The notes under the pieces: model-generated
Told to the model about the DNA's origin: nothing
Database searches by the model: none
What the model saw: the letters and a program-made list of their open reading frames with translations, nothing else
In this document: positions 46,501-58,998 of the stretch, one piece after another
Layout of the letters: each line of letters begins with the position of its first letter
Position numbering within the stretch: the first letter of the stretch is position 1
Source: Scatophagus argus
Taxonomy: Eukaryota > Chordata > Actinopteri > Scatophagidae
Direction of reading: 5' to 3'
NCBI RefSeq assembly: GCF_020382885.2
Contig: NC_058496.1
Span: forward strand, 7,370,501 to 7,434,500
Length of the DNA stretch: 64,000 nt
Translations under genes and position numbers: made by a program

Positions 46501-49500
46501 CTGCTCATCAATACACCAGTCCACATGTACACACACACAGAGATATTGATCTGGTTAGTGTTGACGCTGATGTTGTTGTTGACCTTCATCCTCAGGAACT
46601 CCTGTAAGGTGAAGCAGAACCAGCTGATGCAAAAGGACTTCAGCGGACAGGTAAGAGGTGTTGATGTGTCTACTGTTCATCTGACTCTTGTGTTAGTGTA
46701 AGCTCTTGAAAACCTTCGTGCAGTCGGAGTGGTTGACTCAGTTTGATGTTGTTAAAAGGACGACGACCATCATGGAGGCCACGCCACAGACGAGGAGAAG
46801 TTGGCCAGCAGTGTGTGTGTCAAACCAGACAAGGACGAAAGCAGTGAGTAAAAAGGGATCAGTGAAGATCAATTTCAAAGTTGTGCTTGTGTGCACATGC
46901 CAGAGTGCGATCAGTTATTACCCAGCTCAGTGAGGGACTGTATTGTGTCGAGATCAGATAACTGGATGTTAACGTTTAGACAGCTTGCTTGAGCTTCCCT
47001 TGGGAATTTATCTTTGCCTCATGAGCACAGCATTAATGATTAACTTTGCACGTCATTTTACCCTGAAACTTGTGACTATGTGGGTCATGTGCACCGTCAG
47101 AGTACAGCTGTTCACAGCAACAGTGCACTATGTCTGTGCCTTTTTTGAGCAGAGCTGTTTTGGTCTCAATAAACATATTCAGATTATATGATCATACAGG
47201 TGCCTTCAGGCTGCACGTGGTGCAGCTTTAGTCAATGGGAGATGTTTCTAAAGGCACAGTGGTGTTTCTGGCGTTCCCAGAAGACCGTTGGCCCTCAAAG
47301 ATGTGATGAACCTTATTAAATTACAAGTCATAGCATCTCTCACCCTAAGGTGTTTTTAAAGTGTCTATTGCTTTCTTTTAAGTTTCCGACTGCATCGTGA
47401 CATCAAAACCCGAGGACTCAGACTGCTGCTCTCTGGTGAGTGAGCATCGGGATCATCCATGCCCTTTTCCCTACATGTACAGTCCCATGAGGAGTCCCTT
47501 TGCTTAGACTCTCACACATCATCTGTCACAGTAGCTACACTGTGAAGCCACCAGTGACCACTAGGTGGGGGTGAAACACTCTTATTAGTTAAACTAAAAT
47601 GTTGCAGGGAAAAGCAAGTGCAGACAGGTCACACTGTTGCTATGTATTAAGCTCTTATTTGATCTAATTTACATTATAAATGCACTTTCCTCAATAAAGT
47701 GTGTCTTAATTTCAACATGTCCCTAATAGACTGCATCATATCCAAAGCTGAATGGTCACCTGTCTGATATGATGACTGCACTGTGCTGCAGGACAGCAGG
47801 AGATACTTAGTGTTTGTCACCATGTTCATGTACTCAGGTGACAGATGGATTTAGATTAATCATTCGGGAGATTAGAATATGACTGTCATAATCCTGGGAA
47901 GGACAAAATGAGAGTGCGGAGAGACGGGGGGGAGGAGAAGAAGGGTTGAGATGTCTAAGAACGCAGATTGAAAGGCAAGAGGGGTATTGGGTTAAAAAAT
48001 GAGACTCAGAGAAGTTTGAGAGATTGATGGAAAAATTATAAGCGGAAGGGACAGAGAGAAGGAGAAGCAGAGACAAAGAGACAAATCTAATATGTTCAGT
48101 TTAACATAATTAGTGTGGTAGGTTTGTATTATTTTGTTTTACTCCAAAAATAAAAATCTTCAAGTAGAGTTGACAGCCATGGTGTTAAATGAGGTTGCAT
48201 AGAAGTGAATCAAAAAATAATAAATTGCAGTTTATTATAGAAACCAGTTGGCGGATCTGACGGGTGATACAAGCCATAGCAAGTTGCATGAAAGATTTTG
48301 TATTGCTTCTTTATAAGCACTTTCTGGGATTCCTGTTTCCTGGGAAAAGAGTAGTAATAACACAGCAGTTATGCATTTTATACTTGTGAAAGAAACAAAG
48401 TAGTTTGCATTGAAAATTATCTGTAATAATAAAAGAAGGTAAAAACAATATTGGAAGTCATAATGTTAATTAACCAACAACAAGAAAAAGTGGGTAAAAT
48501 GTGTATAAAAGGTTTTATGGTGGTATTGGTAGACGCTATTTGACAAGATGTAAATTATGCATTTTTGTCATGAATATCTTGTAAATTCTTTAAATGTTCA
48601 GGTGGGCTTATCCACCATTGTACTACTGGATGTACAATGAAAGACGGAGGCTGACATAACTGATTTCCTTCTGCCCTTAACAGTATGAGGATCCATGCAA
48701 ACTGAAGAGCAAGTCGGGAGGAAGTGAAATGGAGAAAACAGGAAGTCAAGTCCTGGATTCCATCTGCATAAGTGAGGCAGAAAAACAGGCCGTCCTCAGC
48801 CTCATTAGAGAGGAGGTAAACACTTTTATCACACTCATCCAACTTGAAATATGTCAACAGTGTGTCTGCTTTCGTGCATGCAGATCTTTCTTTGATTCTT
48901 TGAATGTGCAGTTCAGCTCACAGTAGACATCTCTTTTTAGATAATCACTAAAGAGGTGGAAGCCAACGACTGGAAGAAAAAGTTTGAGGTCAGCAGACAA
49001 GAAGTTGCTGAGATGAGGTTAGAAAACGTGTTGCTGCTTCCTTTTCACTTGACAAACAAGGATCAGAGGCCGTCTCTTACTGATGTTGTCTGTGATCATG
49101 CGAGGTTTGTGATACAGAGCAGATTTAGATGTTACTCATGTCACAATTTTGTATCCCAAAAAAAGGAAAATATGAAATATGAAAAAAAAGGAACCTGGTG
49201 TCTAAACAGCGATGTAAATGTTATCTGCACGACCCACCAGTCTGTCATAAGGTTAGTTAAGAAATAAGTAGGACTTGTGATCATGTGTTTTGTTTTATAA
49301 CAGGAAGATTGTTGCAGAATATGAGAAGACAATCGCTCAGATGATCGGTGAGTAGAAACGTCGAAATATACAGACTTCAGTTTTTCATATAACTGTACAC
49401 CTGACTGACTGCTGTGCTGATTTTAGCACTACAAAACATACCTTTCACCTAATCTTTGAATGTAAGAAATAACTTATTTTGCACTTCACAGTGATCTCTT

Positions 49501-50789
49501 CTTCTTTCCTTGTCTCAGAGGATGAGCAGCGTAACAACCTGAATTCCCAGAAGGCTTTGCACACTGTGACGATGGAGAAGGAAGCCGCCCTGGCAGACCT
49601 GAACTCCGTGGAACGCTCTCTCTCTGACATGTTCCGGCGTTATGAAACCATGAAGAGCACCCTGGAGGGTTTTAAGAAAGTAAGGAGAAGTTCATTGTTC
49701 AAGGAATCTGTTTCGAGAGCTGAGGTGATCAGCTGATAGTAGCACAAATTGGAGGCCTGTAAGAGGATTAAGATCAGAATAAGGTTGGAAAGGATGTGCC
49801 ATTAGGGGCAGTGGCCGCATGGAGGTGAGACGAGCAGGGGGGTTTACGTAGAAGGTCCTAGACTCAACGAGTAACACGGGTCTCTTACTCAACAACTGCT
49901 ATGGGAAAACTGCTCTATTAAAGCAGTTTACCATCAAATGCTGACCCCCACTTGACCCACAGATGGATTACAGAAGCTGCTCATGAGCGAACAGGAAGCT
50001 GTGGTCATTACATTGGGCAGCTTCCAGAGGTGAATGTGTGCCACTAAAGAAGGAGAATGGCCTCCAGTGTTTGGAAAAATTATCCATATATAAGAAAAGA
50101 TTAAAAGAATCACCACTGTTTAATATTCAAGTCCATAATTATAATTTTACTTAACAAGTATATGGATGCACACAGTCCCATAAGCTTTCTGTCTGCGTCA
50201 CCATAAATAACCCTGGCTGTTCTCCTCGTACAGAATGAGGAGGTGCTGAAGAAGTGTGCTCAGGAGTATCTGGCCAGAGTCAAGCAGGAGGAGCAGAGAT
50301 ACCAGACACTTAAACTCCATGCTGAGGAGAAACTAGACAAGTACGTAGAAACTGAAAAGAAATCCCATTTTACCACCTGACATGTCGTCAGTTATAACAA
50401 ACTTGTTACGAGATGCTGCTACATAAAACTTTGTCGATTTCCCTCCCTCCTCGTATCGCTCAGGGCCAATGAGGAGATTGCTCAGGTGCGTACCAAAGCG
50501 AGCTCAGAGAACATGGCGCTGACCGCTGGTTTGAGGAAGGAGCAGATGAAGAACGAGTCTCTGGAACAAGCTCTGCAGCAGAAGGTAACGCATGTCCTCA
50601 TCTTCCTCCATGATAATGCTAGGTGAAACTTTTGCCTCGCAATGATGCACACATATTTACTGTCTTTTTTGCTTTGTTTTATTGAATGTACTTCTTCATT
50701 CTTTTGTTGTGATGTCATAGAATCAAGAGATCGAGGAACTCACCAAGATCTGTGATGAGCTCATTGCCAAAATGGGAAGAACAGACTGA
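39376..50789 (+). CDS. tacc1: TACC1, transforming acidic coiled-coil protein 1
   Basis: TACC1 is a centrosome/spindle and transcription adaptor. Exons: 39376-39479, 41150-41241, 44430-44850, 46596-46650, 46759-46843, 47383-47435, 48684-48815, 48941-49017, 49304-49347, 49519-49679, 50234-50340, 50464-50584 and 50721-50789. All phases close to 506 residues. The N-terminus [17 protein letters not shown] and the next exon's [15 protein letters not shown] match human TACC1. CKVKQNQ and [12 protein letters not shown] follow the human order. The C-terminal TACC coiled coil spans roughly the last 220 residues ([73 protein letters not shown]). The protein is much shorter than human (about 805) because the central serine/proline exon is only 421 bases. 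The TGA is at 50787-50789. TACC2 and TACC3 are less likely given the N-terminus. Confidence 0.94.
40500..40538. repeat. (GT)n microsatellite
   Basis: A GT tract of 39 bases in the TACC1 intron after 39479. Confidence 0.95.
41396..41451. repeat. 25-bp inverted repeat with 6-base loop in TACC1 intron
   Basis: The arm 41396-41420 (starting CCAAAAAGGGTCCGACGG) pairs with 41427-41451 with a single mismatch; the loop is AATCAC. Pairing stops abruptly at both ends. At 56 bases in total it is shorter than a typical pre-miRNA. Confidence 0.85.
41452..44429 (+). other. tacc1: TACC1 intron
   Basis: About 3 kb between exons 41150-41241 and 44430-44850. It holds GT-rich tracts at 43077-43101 and near 43339-43362 and otherwise ordinary sequence. 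I looked for the large serine-rich exon of mammalian TACC1 here and found none. Confidence 0.6.
46056..46091 (+). other. tacc1: Candidate 36-nt TACC1 cassette exon
   Basis: Bounded by GGCATCAG and GTAAGT, entering and leaving in phase 2, so inclusion adds 12 residues ([12 protein letters not shown]) between the 421-base exon and NSCKVKQ. Skipping gives ITNSCKVK, closer to human ITSGCKVK, so the main model omits it. Confidence 0.4.
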
Positions 50790-52302
50790 GAGACACTCCC
50801 TGTGAATCAGCCACTCCTGTCCCCTCGGTCCCGCCTGACGGTCTCGCCCTGTGCATGCCTCAAGCCAAGAAGCAGTTCTCATACCCTTTGCCAGCCAGAC
50901 TGCTTATGTACAGATGTCTGAAGTAACTTCCTGTATACTACATTTGCACTACTGCACATTGTATGAGCTGGGACTCTGTTAGCCATATGTGGTCACGTTG
51001 TTTTGTTTGCAGTTTTTTGCCCATTATGAGGCCAGCATCGGGGCCTCTCGTGCTTTCGTCCATGCCAGTGAACAGCAACAACCTGCTTGTAACTCTAAAA
51101 TTCCCAGCGGCTTAACGGCTAAATTCCCAGCTACTCCTTCAGCAGGATGACATCATCGCAGGCAGTCGTTTTAGAGTTGCATGTAGACATACAGTATGTT
51201 TCAATGGGCTTTGACGAGGATTGTTTTATATTAGAGCAACAATCCATAAAATGTATTTTTCTATATAGTAGATAAGGATTTTACTCTAAAAGAGCAAAGC
51301 TCAGGGGTAATGTGTGTGGCAGAATGAGGTCAAACTGCACAAGAACTGGAGGAAAGGATTCGGGATCGTTTGAGGAAATCCAGTAGTCCTTGACATTTTG
51401 TTTTTTTCGTTGTTGTTGTTTTTTTGTTTTGTTTTTTGTTTTTGTCAGAAGTGACACTGAAATCACAACGAGTCAAGACCACATGTCAGTGAAACTAAAG
51501 CTGCAAACAGCTCACAGTGTTTGCTTTGCCTCTCAGAGGAGTATAATAACCTGACAATCGTAGACTTTCCTGTCATCGTATCAGCTGTGTGGCATTCACT
51601 GTCTTGTCCAACTCACTAAGTCAGGAAAGAGAATTTTATCCTGATGTGTATAGAGCGAATAAAATCACCTCCACTACGATACTCTGTGTGAAGGGTCCTG
51701 GACCACTGGAAAAAAGTTAAACCAGAGTGTCTCTATATTTTGTTTGAATATATTTAAAAGTGTTAGAGACAAATAAGTGGTGAAATATGTCTGTAATGTT
51801 CTTTTAAACCAACACTGTGTCTAAGTAATCACACTGACCTCTTGGCATAAAGGAAAGTTAGCTTGACAGCTTTGTGAGAGGTTTTGTTGCTTGCGTGTGG
51901 TGAAGGTGAGCATTTACAGCACTGCAATCATTATTCAACAGATAAATCTATTTCCTTGCATGTTTATTTTCATAGTTTCATATTTCTCAGAATGCAGATT
52001 GTTTACTTAACGCACCAGTAAAACTAGTTGTGTCTGGCTCAGTGATTTTAGTGAAGACTTAGTGACTGCGTATCTGAGTATTGGTTAAAGAAATCTGAGT
52101 GTGATTAAAGAAAAACCTTTTCAGTGTTATGTCACTGTTTATTGAGGACTCAAAATACTGGTTATTACAGCTCAAAATTTTTTCTGCTTTAGCCCCTTTC
52201 TTTAATTGTCATTTGTACTTTAAAATTAGAAACGGCGGATCTCACATGCGTGTCGACACACTGAGGACTGAGTGTACTTAAGTGTACATTTGCCTAAATA
52301 AA
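50790..52302 (+). other. tacc1: TACC1 3' UTR
   Basis: Two AATAAA signals fit: 51658-51663 and 52297-52302. No ORF of interest lies between. A T-rich stretch occurs near 51400-51445. Confidence 0.6.
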
Positions 52303-52551
52303 CATAAATATACTTTGTTCTACTACAGGTTTTTCTTGTTTTGTTTTTTTTTTTTCTTACTCGTGTTTTTACAGTTGGTAATGATTATCTCAGTGTGTGT
52401 GTGTGTTGTGTGTCAGTGTACTGTCAGTCAGTGTGTCATGGCTGCAGCTTTAGCCTCAGTGCTTGTAATGATGTCCAGTGTTTACATCATCGGACTTCCC
52501 AGCACTCCCATCCCTGCTGAGGTGGTCACATGAGTGTATAATGACCTTGAG

Positions 52552-52555
<4 letters not shown>

Positions 52556-52583
<28 letters not shown>
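52556..52583. repeat. 28-base poly(T) tract
   Basis: An uninterrupted T run between TACC1 and the Ly6 gene. It could be the reverse of a retroposon poly(A) tail, but no body was recognised. Confidence 0.9.
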
Positions 52584-52916
52584 GGGCAGCTTCAGCTTCG
52601 TTCTGCATCTGCACTTTTATAAACTCTCAAGTAGTCACGAAAACAGTGTTTTAGAATCAATACTCTTTACAAGTGACCTCAAAATATTGAACTGTAAATT
52701 TTGTCTCCCTGTAAGTCCATTACCACAGGGTGCTGGCTGTGCAGCATAGATGCAGATTACAGAGATAAGTCCTTAATGCCCTCAGACACCTTCCCATGCC
52801 TAAACACCCTCCTCCCCCCACCTCCTCCACTTCGTCCCCTCCATCAGAGACTCCTCTCAGCTCATTCACTCTTTCTCCGGACTCTTCAAGACATAGTGAT
52901 CCATCAGTCCCCCGCC

Positions 52917-54327
52917 ATGAAGTCTGCTCTCGGCCTGCTGCTGTTCGTCTCCATGGCCTGCTACAGTAAGTATTTCAGTGATACCAACACTGGGATTCGA
53001 GGGTGGGGGGTTTCAGCAGTGAGGGAAGGATTTGGTTGATTAGCAAACTCGTTGTTACTGATGCACTGTGATTTAAAAGACCTTCTAAAAACTGACCTTT
53101 GTGGAAAGATTAGTTTTCCCAAGGCCAGCACAATTAGGGACATTTTCCATTTAAATCTGTCACAGTTTTGAACATGAAAAGTTTGAATTATTCCTATGCA
53201 GACTTAATTGGTAATTAATTCAGCTTGCATGGTGGAAAAATCTATACACTTGCGCAATTGAACAGGTTGTGACAGATAACAGCCTCGACTGTGTGCAAAT
53301 GAGTCCAAAACAGAAAGAATCTGAGCCATGTGTGGATCTCTGTTCAATATACCAACAAGTGAGTGTGTCCATGGACACACTGTAGGCTGAATGGACTATA
53401 AGAACATATGGTCATGTGTCCGTATGCTTACACTCGCCTGTTAATATACATGCTTAGTCTCAAGTCAGGCGTCCTCTCTTGCTCTGTCTGCCAAGGCCAC
53501 GCTCTTAAATGTCACACATGTGTGGCGTCCAACGAAGACGACTGCAATCGACAGGGCTCCGCCTCCTGCCCTCAGTACGCCGATGCCTGCTCCACCATCA
53601 CAGGACCCAGTGAGTAAACACACACTCCCCCTGTAAACAGGCAACGCAGGTATGATTAGGTTGGATCCAGTATTGTAAAAGCCTCACCAGGAGGTCAGCA
53701 TGAGACCAATGACCAACTGCTCCAGTGAGGCCACTCTTAGTGCTCATGCTGTCTCTGTTGATGAAAAAAAGAGGTTTTAAAGTGGATATATCACAAAAGT
53801 CAGACTTCTGTCTTACTCAGTGTGAATAACACATTCAAGTGTGAATAACTCTGTGTGTGTATCATAAAGCTAGCCTCTCATTATTTGAGGTTGCTGGATG
53901 GTTTTACCCGGGCTGTTTATGATAACCACAAACCTCCATATGTGCATATCTATGTGTGTGTGTGAGTGAGAGAGAGTGAGAATAGGAGAGGGGAGTTCAT
54001 TGGGTTCACGTTGTTGTAATAAGTAATAACACACAGCCTTCATTCAGCTGAGGGCAGTTTAACTGTGAGCATCACACGTCCGTCTGCGTCTCCCTGTCGT
54101 TTCCAGACACCGTGGTGAAGTCGTGCACGTACAAAGGTTTCTGCGACAAGGCTCAGGGCAGCAGCTCTGGAGCCAAGATGGAGTGCTGTTTTGGTGACGA
54201 TTGTAACGGGCCCCACAGGAGCCGCAGCCACGGGGCCCATCACCACAACAGTGCAGGGGCTCTGGCCTCCAGCCCAGTCCTGCTGATCACAGCCCTGCTG
54301 CTGCGCATGGCCTTCAGTCAGCTGTGA
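52917..54327 (+). CDS. Ly6/uPAR-domain GPI-anchored surface protein (not further identified)
   Basis: Three exons, 52917-52965, 53496-53609 and 54107-54327, encode 127 residues in a closed frame, matching the usual three-exon Ly6 layout: signal peptide, first half of the domain, second half plus anchor. The signal peptide is MKSALGLLLFVSMACYS. The mature domain starts LKCHTCVAS and has ten cysteines, including the ECC and final CN motif (FGDDCN), as in three-finger Ly6 folds. After a short His-containing linker (RSHGAHHHNS) a hydrophobic tail ends at Leu (SSPVLLITALLLRMAFSQL), typical of GPI attachment; the cleavage site is probably in the NSAGA region. Possible roles are receptor modulation at the cell surface; no ligand can be inferred. 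Poly(A) signals occur at 54458-54463 and near 54641. Confidence 0.85.
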
Positions 54328-54463
54328 ACGCCTCCACTTTTCTTTTTCTTCCAGTGATTCATTATCTCATCCTTGTCATTTGCTGTGTTGTCTTTCCGCC
54401 CATCCAATCTCTCCTCTTTGTCACTGTGTCCCTCACAGATTTTTAATGCCAGTTTACAATAAA

Positions 54464-56840
54464 AAGGATATAAGACAGAAAAGTGTCTTTCTGACGACAG
54501 AAAGACACAGTGAGGGTATCCCCTTCAGCGCCTTTCACTGTGTCATTTTTTTCACCATCATCAAAAACATGAATAGCAACCTCATTATCTGTAGTGGTGT
54601 ATTCACTTTCAGGTGATGTTAAGATGTAAAGCGACCTGAGAATAAATGTGTACAAAGTGAAGAACACCGACGTATTGTTTTGGTGTAGCAAGTGGGCCTC
54701 TAGTGTGGTTTTGGTAGGTGCTGGGGTGTCTCATTTGGTAGCTAGCGCAAAGTTCACTTGCTGCCATAATACCACATTACTCACCTGTGTCGTTACCATG
54801 GGAACCAGAAAGGAAACTCAGACTGTTTAACGCCTCGGTCTTAACTAAATGTTGTGGTCATGGTGTGTTTGATGCATTTTTTTTCCCCTGCATGCACGCT
54901 TGTCTGAATAAAGATACAATCACACCCTTATTTTTGAGTGCGTGTTCATGAGCAGGTAAGATAACCTTGGCGTGATATTTGACACCCCACACTTGACCTT
55001 TCAAAGTCAGGGAAAATACATTTGTGTTTATGTGAATGTCCCTGATTGTAACATGTACAGTGGGGAGAAAATTGTCAGATAGTCTGTAATTTTCAGAAAA
55101 AAATTGGGAGGTGGTGGCAGGGTTCTGGAAGCTTCAGGACTTCCTTCTGCAACTGTGTACAGTCGCCACAGGATATGAAATAAGTGAGGTAGGTCTCCCT
55201 CCTCAGGCAGGTCATATGATGTGCAACCACTTCCTCTTAACAAGCCACAAATTTTACTAAAAGACAGGGGAGAAAATCACTTCTGTAAATGCAGACATTT
55301 GCTATTTCAACATTCATAAAGGTGAAAGGCTCTGCAAAACTGTGACTGTACACGTGTGAAAACTCACAAGACTCTTGATTAGGCATACGTGTTGAAATTG
55401 GGTGGGGGTGGTGGTGGTGGTGGTGGTGGTGGTGGGTGTCAGACCAGTTTATCCACTGAGCGCTCTTTGCGTCTCTCAGGAGTTTCATCACAGGACTCAG
55501 ACTGTGGTCACCTTTGTATTAAGGTGGATTAAATAGTGAAGCAATGCTGAAGGTACAGTATTTCAGTAGGATTCAGGGTGAGGTGCTTCAAAAGAAAAGA
55601 TGAACATTTTGCACTGCAGCCTTCGTCTAATGTTGAGGTTCTTACTTTGCATAAAAACATGAAATAAGCTCAGAAAATAAGATGCATTCCTTAAGTTTAA
55701 AACTATGATGTAGTCAAGCCAAATACCACCTGGAGAGGAGCTTAAAACACACATTTCATTATCTGAAAAGGACCTCTCTTCATCAACACCTAAATTTCCT
55801 CCAGTGACTCTGAGTGACAAAACTCATGAAGCTTCTGAGGTTTGATTCCTCATATTGAATGTATCTGTCATGGTAAATTGAAAGTGATCTTTGTTTGTTT
55901 TGCTTAGAGGTGTTTGTGGTAAATATCACAGCTGGCACTGTGTAGTCGCTTACACTGAACCCGACAATCTCAGACAACTCTTTGACCAGAGTTTACCTAC
56001 ATCAGACACAAGGCTGAAACTGGCAGCCACATGCAGTGCAGTTAAAAAAGCACTGAGCACAAGTAAGGAACAACCACAAAGGTGTGTTTTTGAATTGTTT
56101 ACATAAGTGCATGTGACAATAAAATACAAGACAAACATCTTTAACTTCTGGCCTAACTTTAGCACAAAAAACTTTTATTCAGAGCTGTATCCACCACTGA
56201 GGACACAGAAATTATGCACCTACACACACATATACGTATGTTGGGGGTCAATTTTTTTATTTTTTATTTATTTTAGATTGGATGGCTTTGAGATTGACTG
56301 TTTTGTTGTTGTTGTTGTTGTTGTTTTGGTTTTTTTTTTGGCAGAAATTGAATTTAGAGAGGTTTATCATTCCTCCACCAGAAACACCTCACAATAATGT
56401 CTGTAGGTTCTCAGTCAATATAGAGAAGGCATTTTGAATTTACATTTGCAAGGATTATGCAATTTAAAGACAATATTATTCATCAGGGTTTTTTTTCCCT
56501 CTTTTGGCAAAATTACTTAAGGCACATCCTCCTGCACCTGTCGTGCTCATCTCCACTGACAGGTGTATGAATAACACTATTCTTCTGTGTTCTGGTTATC
56601 CAGATGGACACCCTCTTCCTGTAGCTGCTCATTTATATGGATCTTCTCGTTCAGATGAGGGTGTTTTTCTGTGTGTGTGTGTATGTGTGTGTGTATTTTA
56701 TTTTCTAAAGTCATGCCTCAATCAAAAACGCATAAGCTGTCAAACAGACAGATATAAAGGAGAAGCCTCTGCTGCATCGCTTATCCTGTTAACATTTTAA
56801 GAAGTTGAGCTGCGCTGAGTTCCCCTTATGAGGATTCAGC
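54464..56840. other. Intergenic region between the Ly6 gene and PLEKHA2
   Basis: No supported gene. It contains a (GGT)n tract at 55407-55434, a (GTT)n tract near 56303-56326 and short unsupported ORFs. Confidence 0.55.
55407..55434. repeat. (GGT)n trinucleotide repeat
   Basis: Nearly pure GGT triplets; on the other strand a short His-encoding shadow results. Confidence 0.9.
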
Positions 56841-56849
56841 AGCAAAGTA

Positions 56850-56887
56850 GAGGAGGAGGAGGAGGAGGAGGAGGAGGAGGAGGAGGA
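56850..56887. repeat. (GAG)n repeat just upstream of PLEKHA2
   Basis: Purine-only GAG/AGG triplets about 300 bases before the probable first exon donor. Confidence 0.9.
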
Positions 56888-56889
56888 CC

Positions 56890-57177
56890 CGGCCAGAGCT
56901 GAGAGGAAGCATAGATCACATCCGGGGCTGGTTTATTCTAATAACGAAACGTCCAACCCGGAAAAAAGACAAGTCTCTTGTAATCCGATCACACAAACAA
57001 ACAGGCGAGAGTGTGCGAGTATGGTGCACGCCGGCCTCGTCAAAGTACGAGTATCGTGAAAGTTTAGTAGAACTTTATCTAACATGCTCCAAACTGTTTA
57101 CCAAAGTCGGATCTCACCTCTCTGCTTCGGAGCCGTGCGGGGCGCTGGCTGTGGCGCACACTGACTCTCCACAGCGG
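56890..57177 (+). promoter_or_regulatory. plekha2: PLEKHA2 promoter and probable noncoding first exon
   Basis: This stretch is CpG-richer than its surroundings (GTGCGGGGCGCTGG, GTCCAACCCGGAA). A strong donor, CAGCGG then GTAAGTAG, lies at 57177/57178. It can join the acceptor GTGCCACAG at 60373 before the start-codon exon. Start site not determined. Confidence 0.5.
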
Positions 57178-57202
57178 GTAAGTAGTCAGTTGACAGAGGC
57201 AC

Positions 57203-57205
<3 letters not shown>

Positions 57206-57250
<45 letters not shown>
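57206..57250. repeat. (GT)n microsatellite
   Basis: A GT tract of about 45 bases, some 30 bases after the probable PLEKHA2 first-exon donor. Confidence 0.95.
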
Positions 57251-57252
<2 letters not shown>

Positions 57253-58947
57253 GCCTCACGCCTGTGTATGTGATGGCACAGTGCTGTAGGTGTGGCAGGC
57301 TGTCGAGACGTTGGATCTGGTGAGTCAGTGCAGGTCATCTGAGCATTATAAATGTACCGACTGTCAGGTGTCGCTGAGTAATCCTGCCGGATCACGTTAT
57401 AAACTTTTCATTGCACGCTCATAATCACGTTGCGTTTACGTGCACGCCCGGGATCTTCCAGCTTGTCGTTTGGCGGCGTGAAGCTCGTGCCTGCGCCGCT
57501 GCTGATGTGATTAAATGCTGTGAATATCCAGTTGTCACTAGCAACGAGAGTAGACTGAAGTGTGAAATCGTTTGGTTCACATAATAACAGACAAAGACAG
57601 GTCTGAAAAGGGCCTGTCACGTCTCTCAAGCTCAAGGTAACACCTTCAGATGGCCAACAGTTCAAACCCCGCCCCCCAAAGATAATCACTTTATGGCCAC
57701 TTTTTAAGTAAATCTAAATTTTATATTTTGATACCACTTGTGTGTTCAGTCCACCACACTTCAGAGGCCAGTCTTGTAGTTTTTATTCCAGTACAGTTAT
57801 TTTAAAGCTGTGCTTTTCCAATCAGGATTTTACTTTAAAAACGCACTGTAAAACAATAATTTTGGAGGGTAGGGCAGATTCACTTTTCAGTTTCACTTTC
57901 AGCAAAGCCAAGGCCCTCCCCGGCTTTGTTAAAATGTTCAATAGACCCTCCTCTTGACTGAAAAATAATAATATAACAATACTGAGCGGGTATATCTTGT
58001 ATCGTTATCAAAGCAGGCACACTTCACAGTAAAAACTGAACTGGTCTAGTGCCATCCAAACGTCACAACACCTCCTCCCTGAATAATTTGAAAACATTCT
58101 ATCTATCTATATTGTATTAATGATATCAAAAATATTTCACCACCAGTTTAGCCAGTGAGAATGAATGATGCAACATTTGAACGTTAATGTGAACAACTAA
58201 TTAATTAAAATCAAGGCTGAATAATTTTCAATCAGCTGTTTAACTGATTTAATTATCATCATCACGAGTACGATTCAGCGTGTTGTTTAATAAAGGAAGC
58301 TTCCTGAGAAAGACCGAGAAAATAGGACATATGGTTTGGGCTCGAAGTCTTAAAATTGTTAAAACTCAGCGTTGGAGAATGAAAGACACATTGACAAGAC
58401 AGGCAGGGTCCAGCAAAAGATGCTGCATTCAGGGAAGTACAGGACTGAGCGTTTGTGGCTTTTGACTCAAAGTTGAGACATCTTGACCTGTTCTGCATTG
58501 ATTCTGTCCATTCTTTTGTGTTTGTTTATTTAAAGTTCCCAAACATGGCAAAAATGCCCGAATGTAACATCAATTTGAATCAGTTTCTGTTAATCAGAAA
58601 AGAGGTTACATAAATAAAGCAGATGTGTAAACTGGGTGTAGGTGGGTTTCACTTCACTGGCCTGGATGTGGTAAAAGACAAAGACACTGCTGTCGCTGCT
58701 GCAGTCTGCACGCCGCGTTCTGTCCTCGCTCACACAAACTTTATTTACATTAACTTATATACAAAGTATGTGTGCTGTCCTGCTATACAAAACCAGAGTG
58801 CTTTAAATTTCGTATGTGCCGTAACTGTCTGAATTATATTTATTGGTAAAGTTTCGCCGAAGATGCCACAAACTCACCACTGCTTCTCCCTGTAATCATT
58901 AAACCAGATGTTTTCTGATACCCAAAATGTTTTATGTATGTGTGCCT

Positions 58948-58949
<2 letters not shown>

Positions 58950-58996
<47 letters not shown>
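58950..58996. repeat. (GT)n microsatellite
   Basis: A GT tract of about 47 bases in the PLEKHA2 first intron. Confidence 0.95.

Positions 58997-58998
<2 letters not shown>

Noticed and set aside
57013-57273. 86-residue ORF in the PLEKHA2 leader region
   Set aside because: Crosses a strong donor at 57177 into the (GT)n tract; no similarity, so treated as noncoding exon plus intron.
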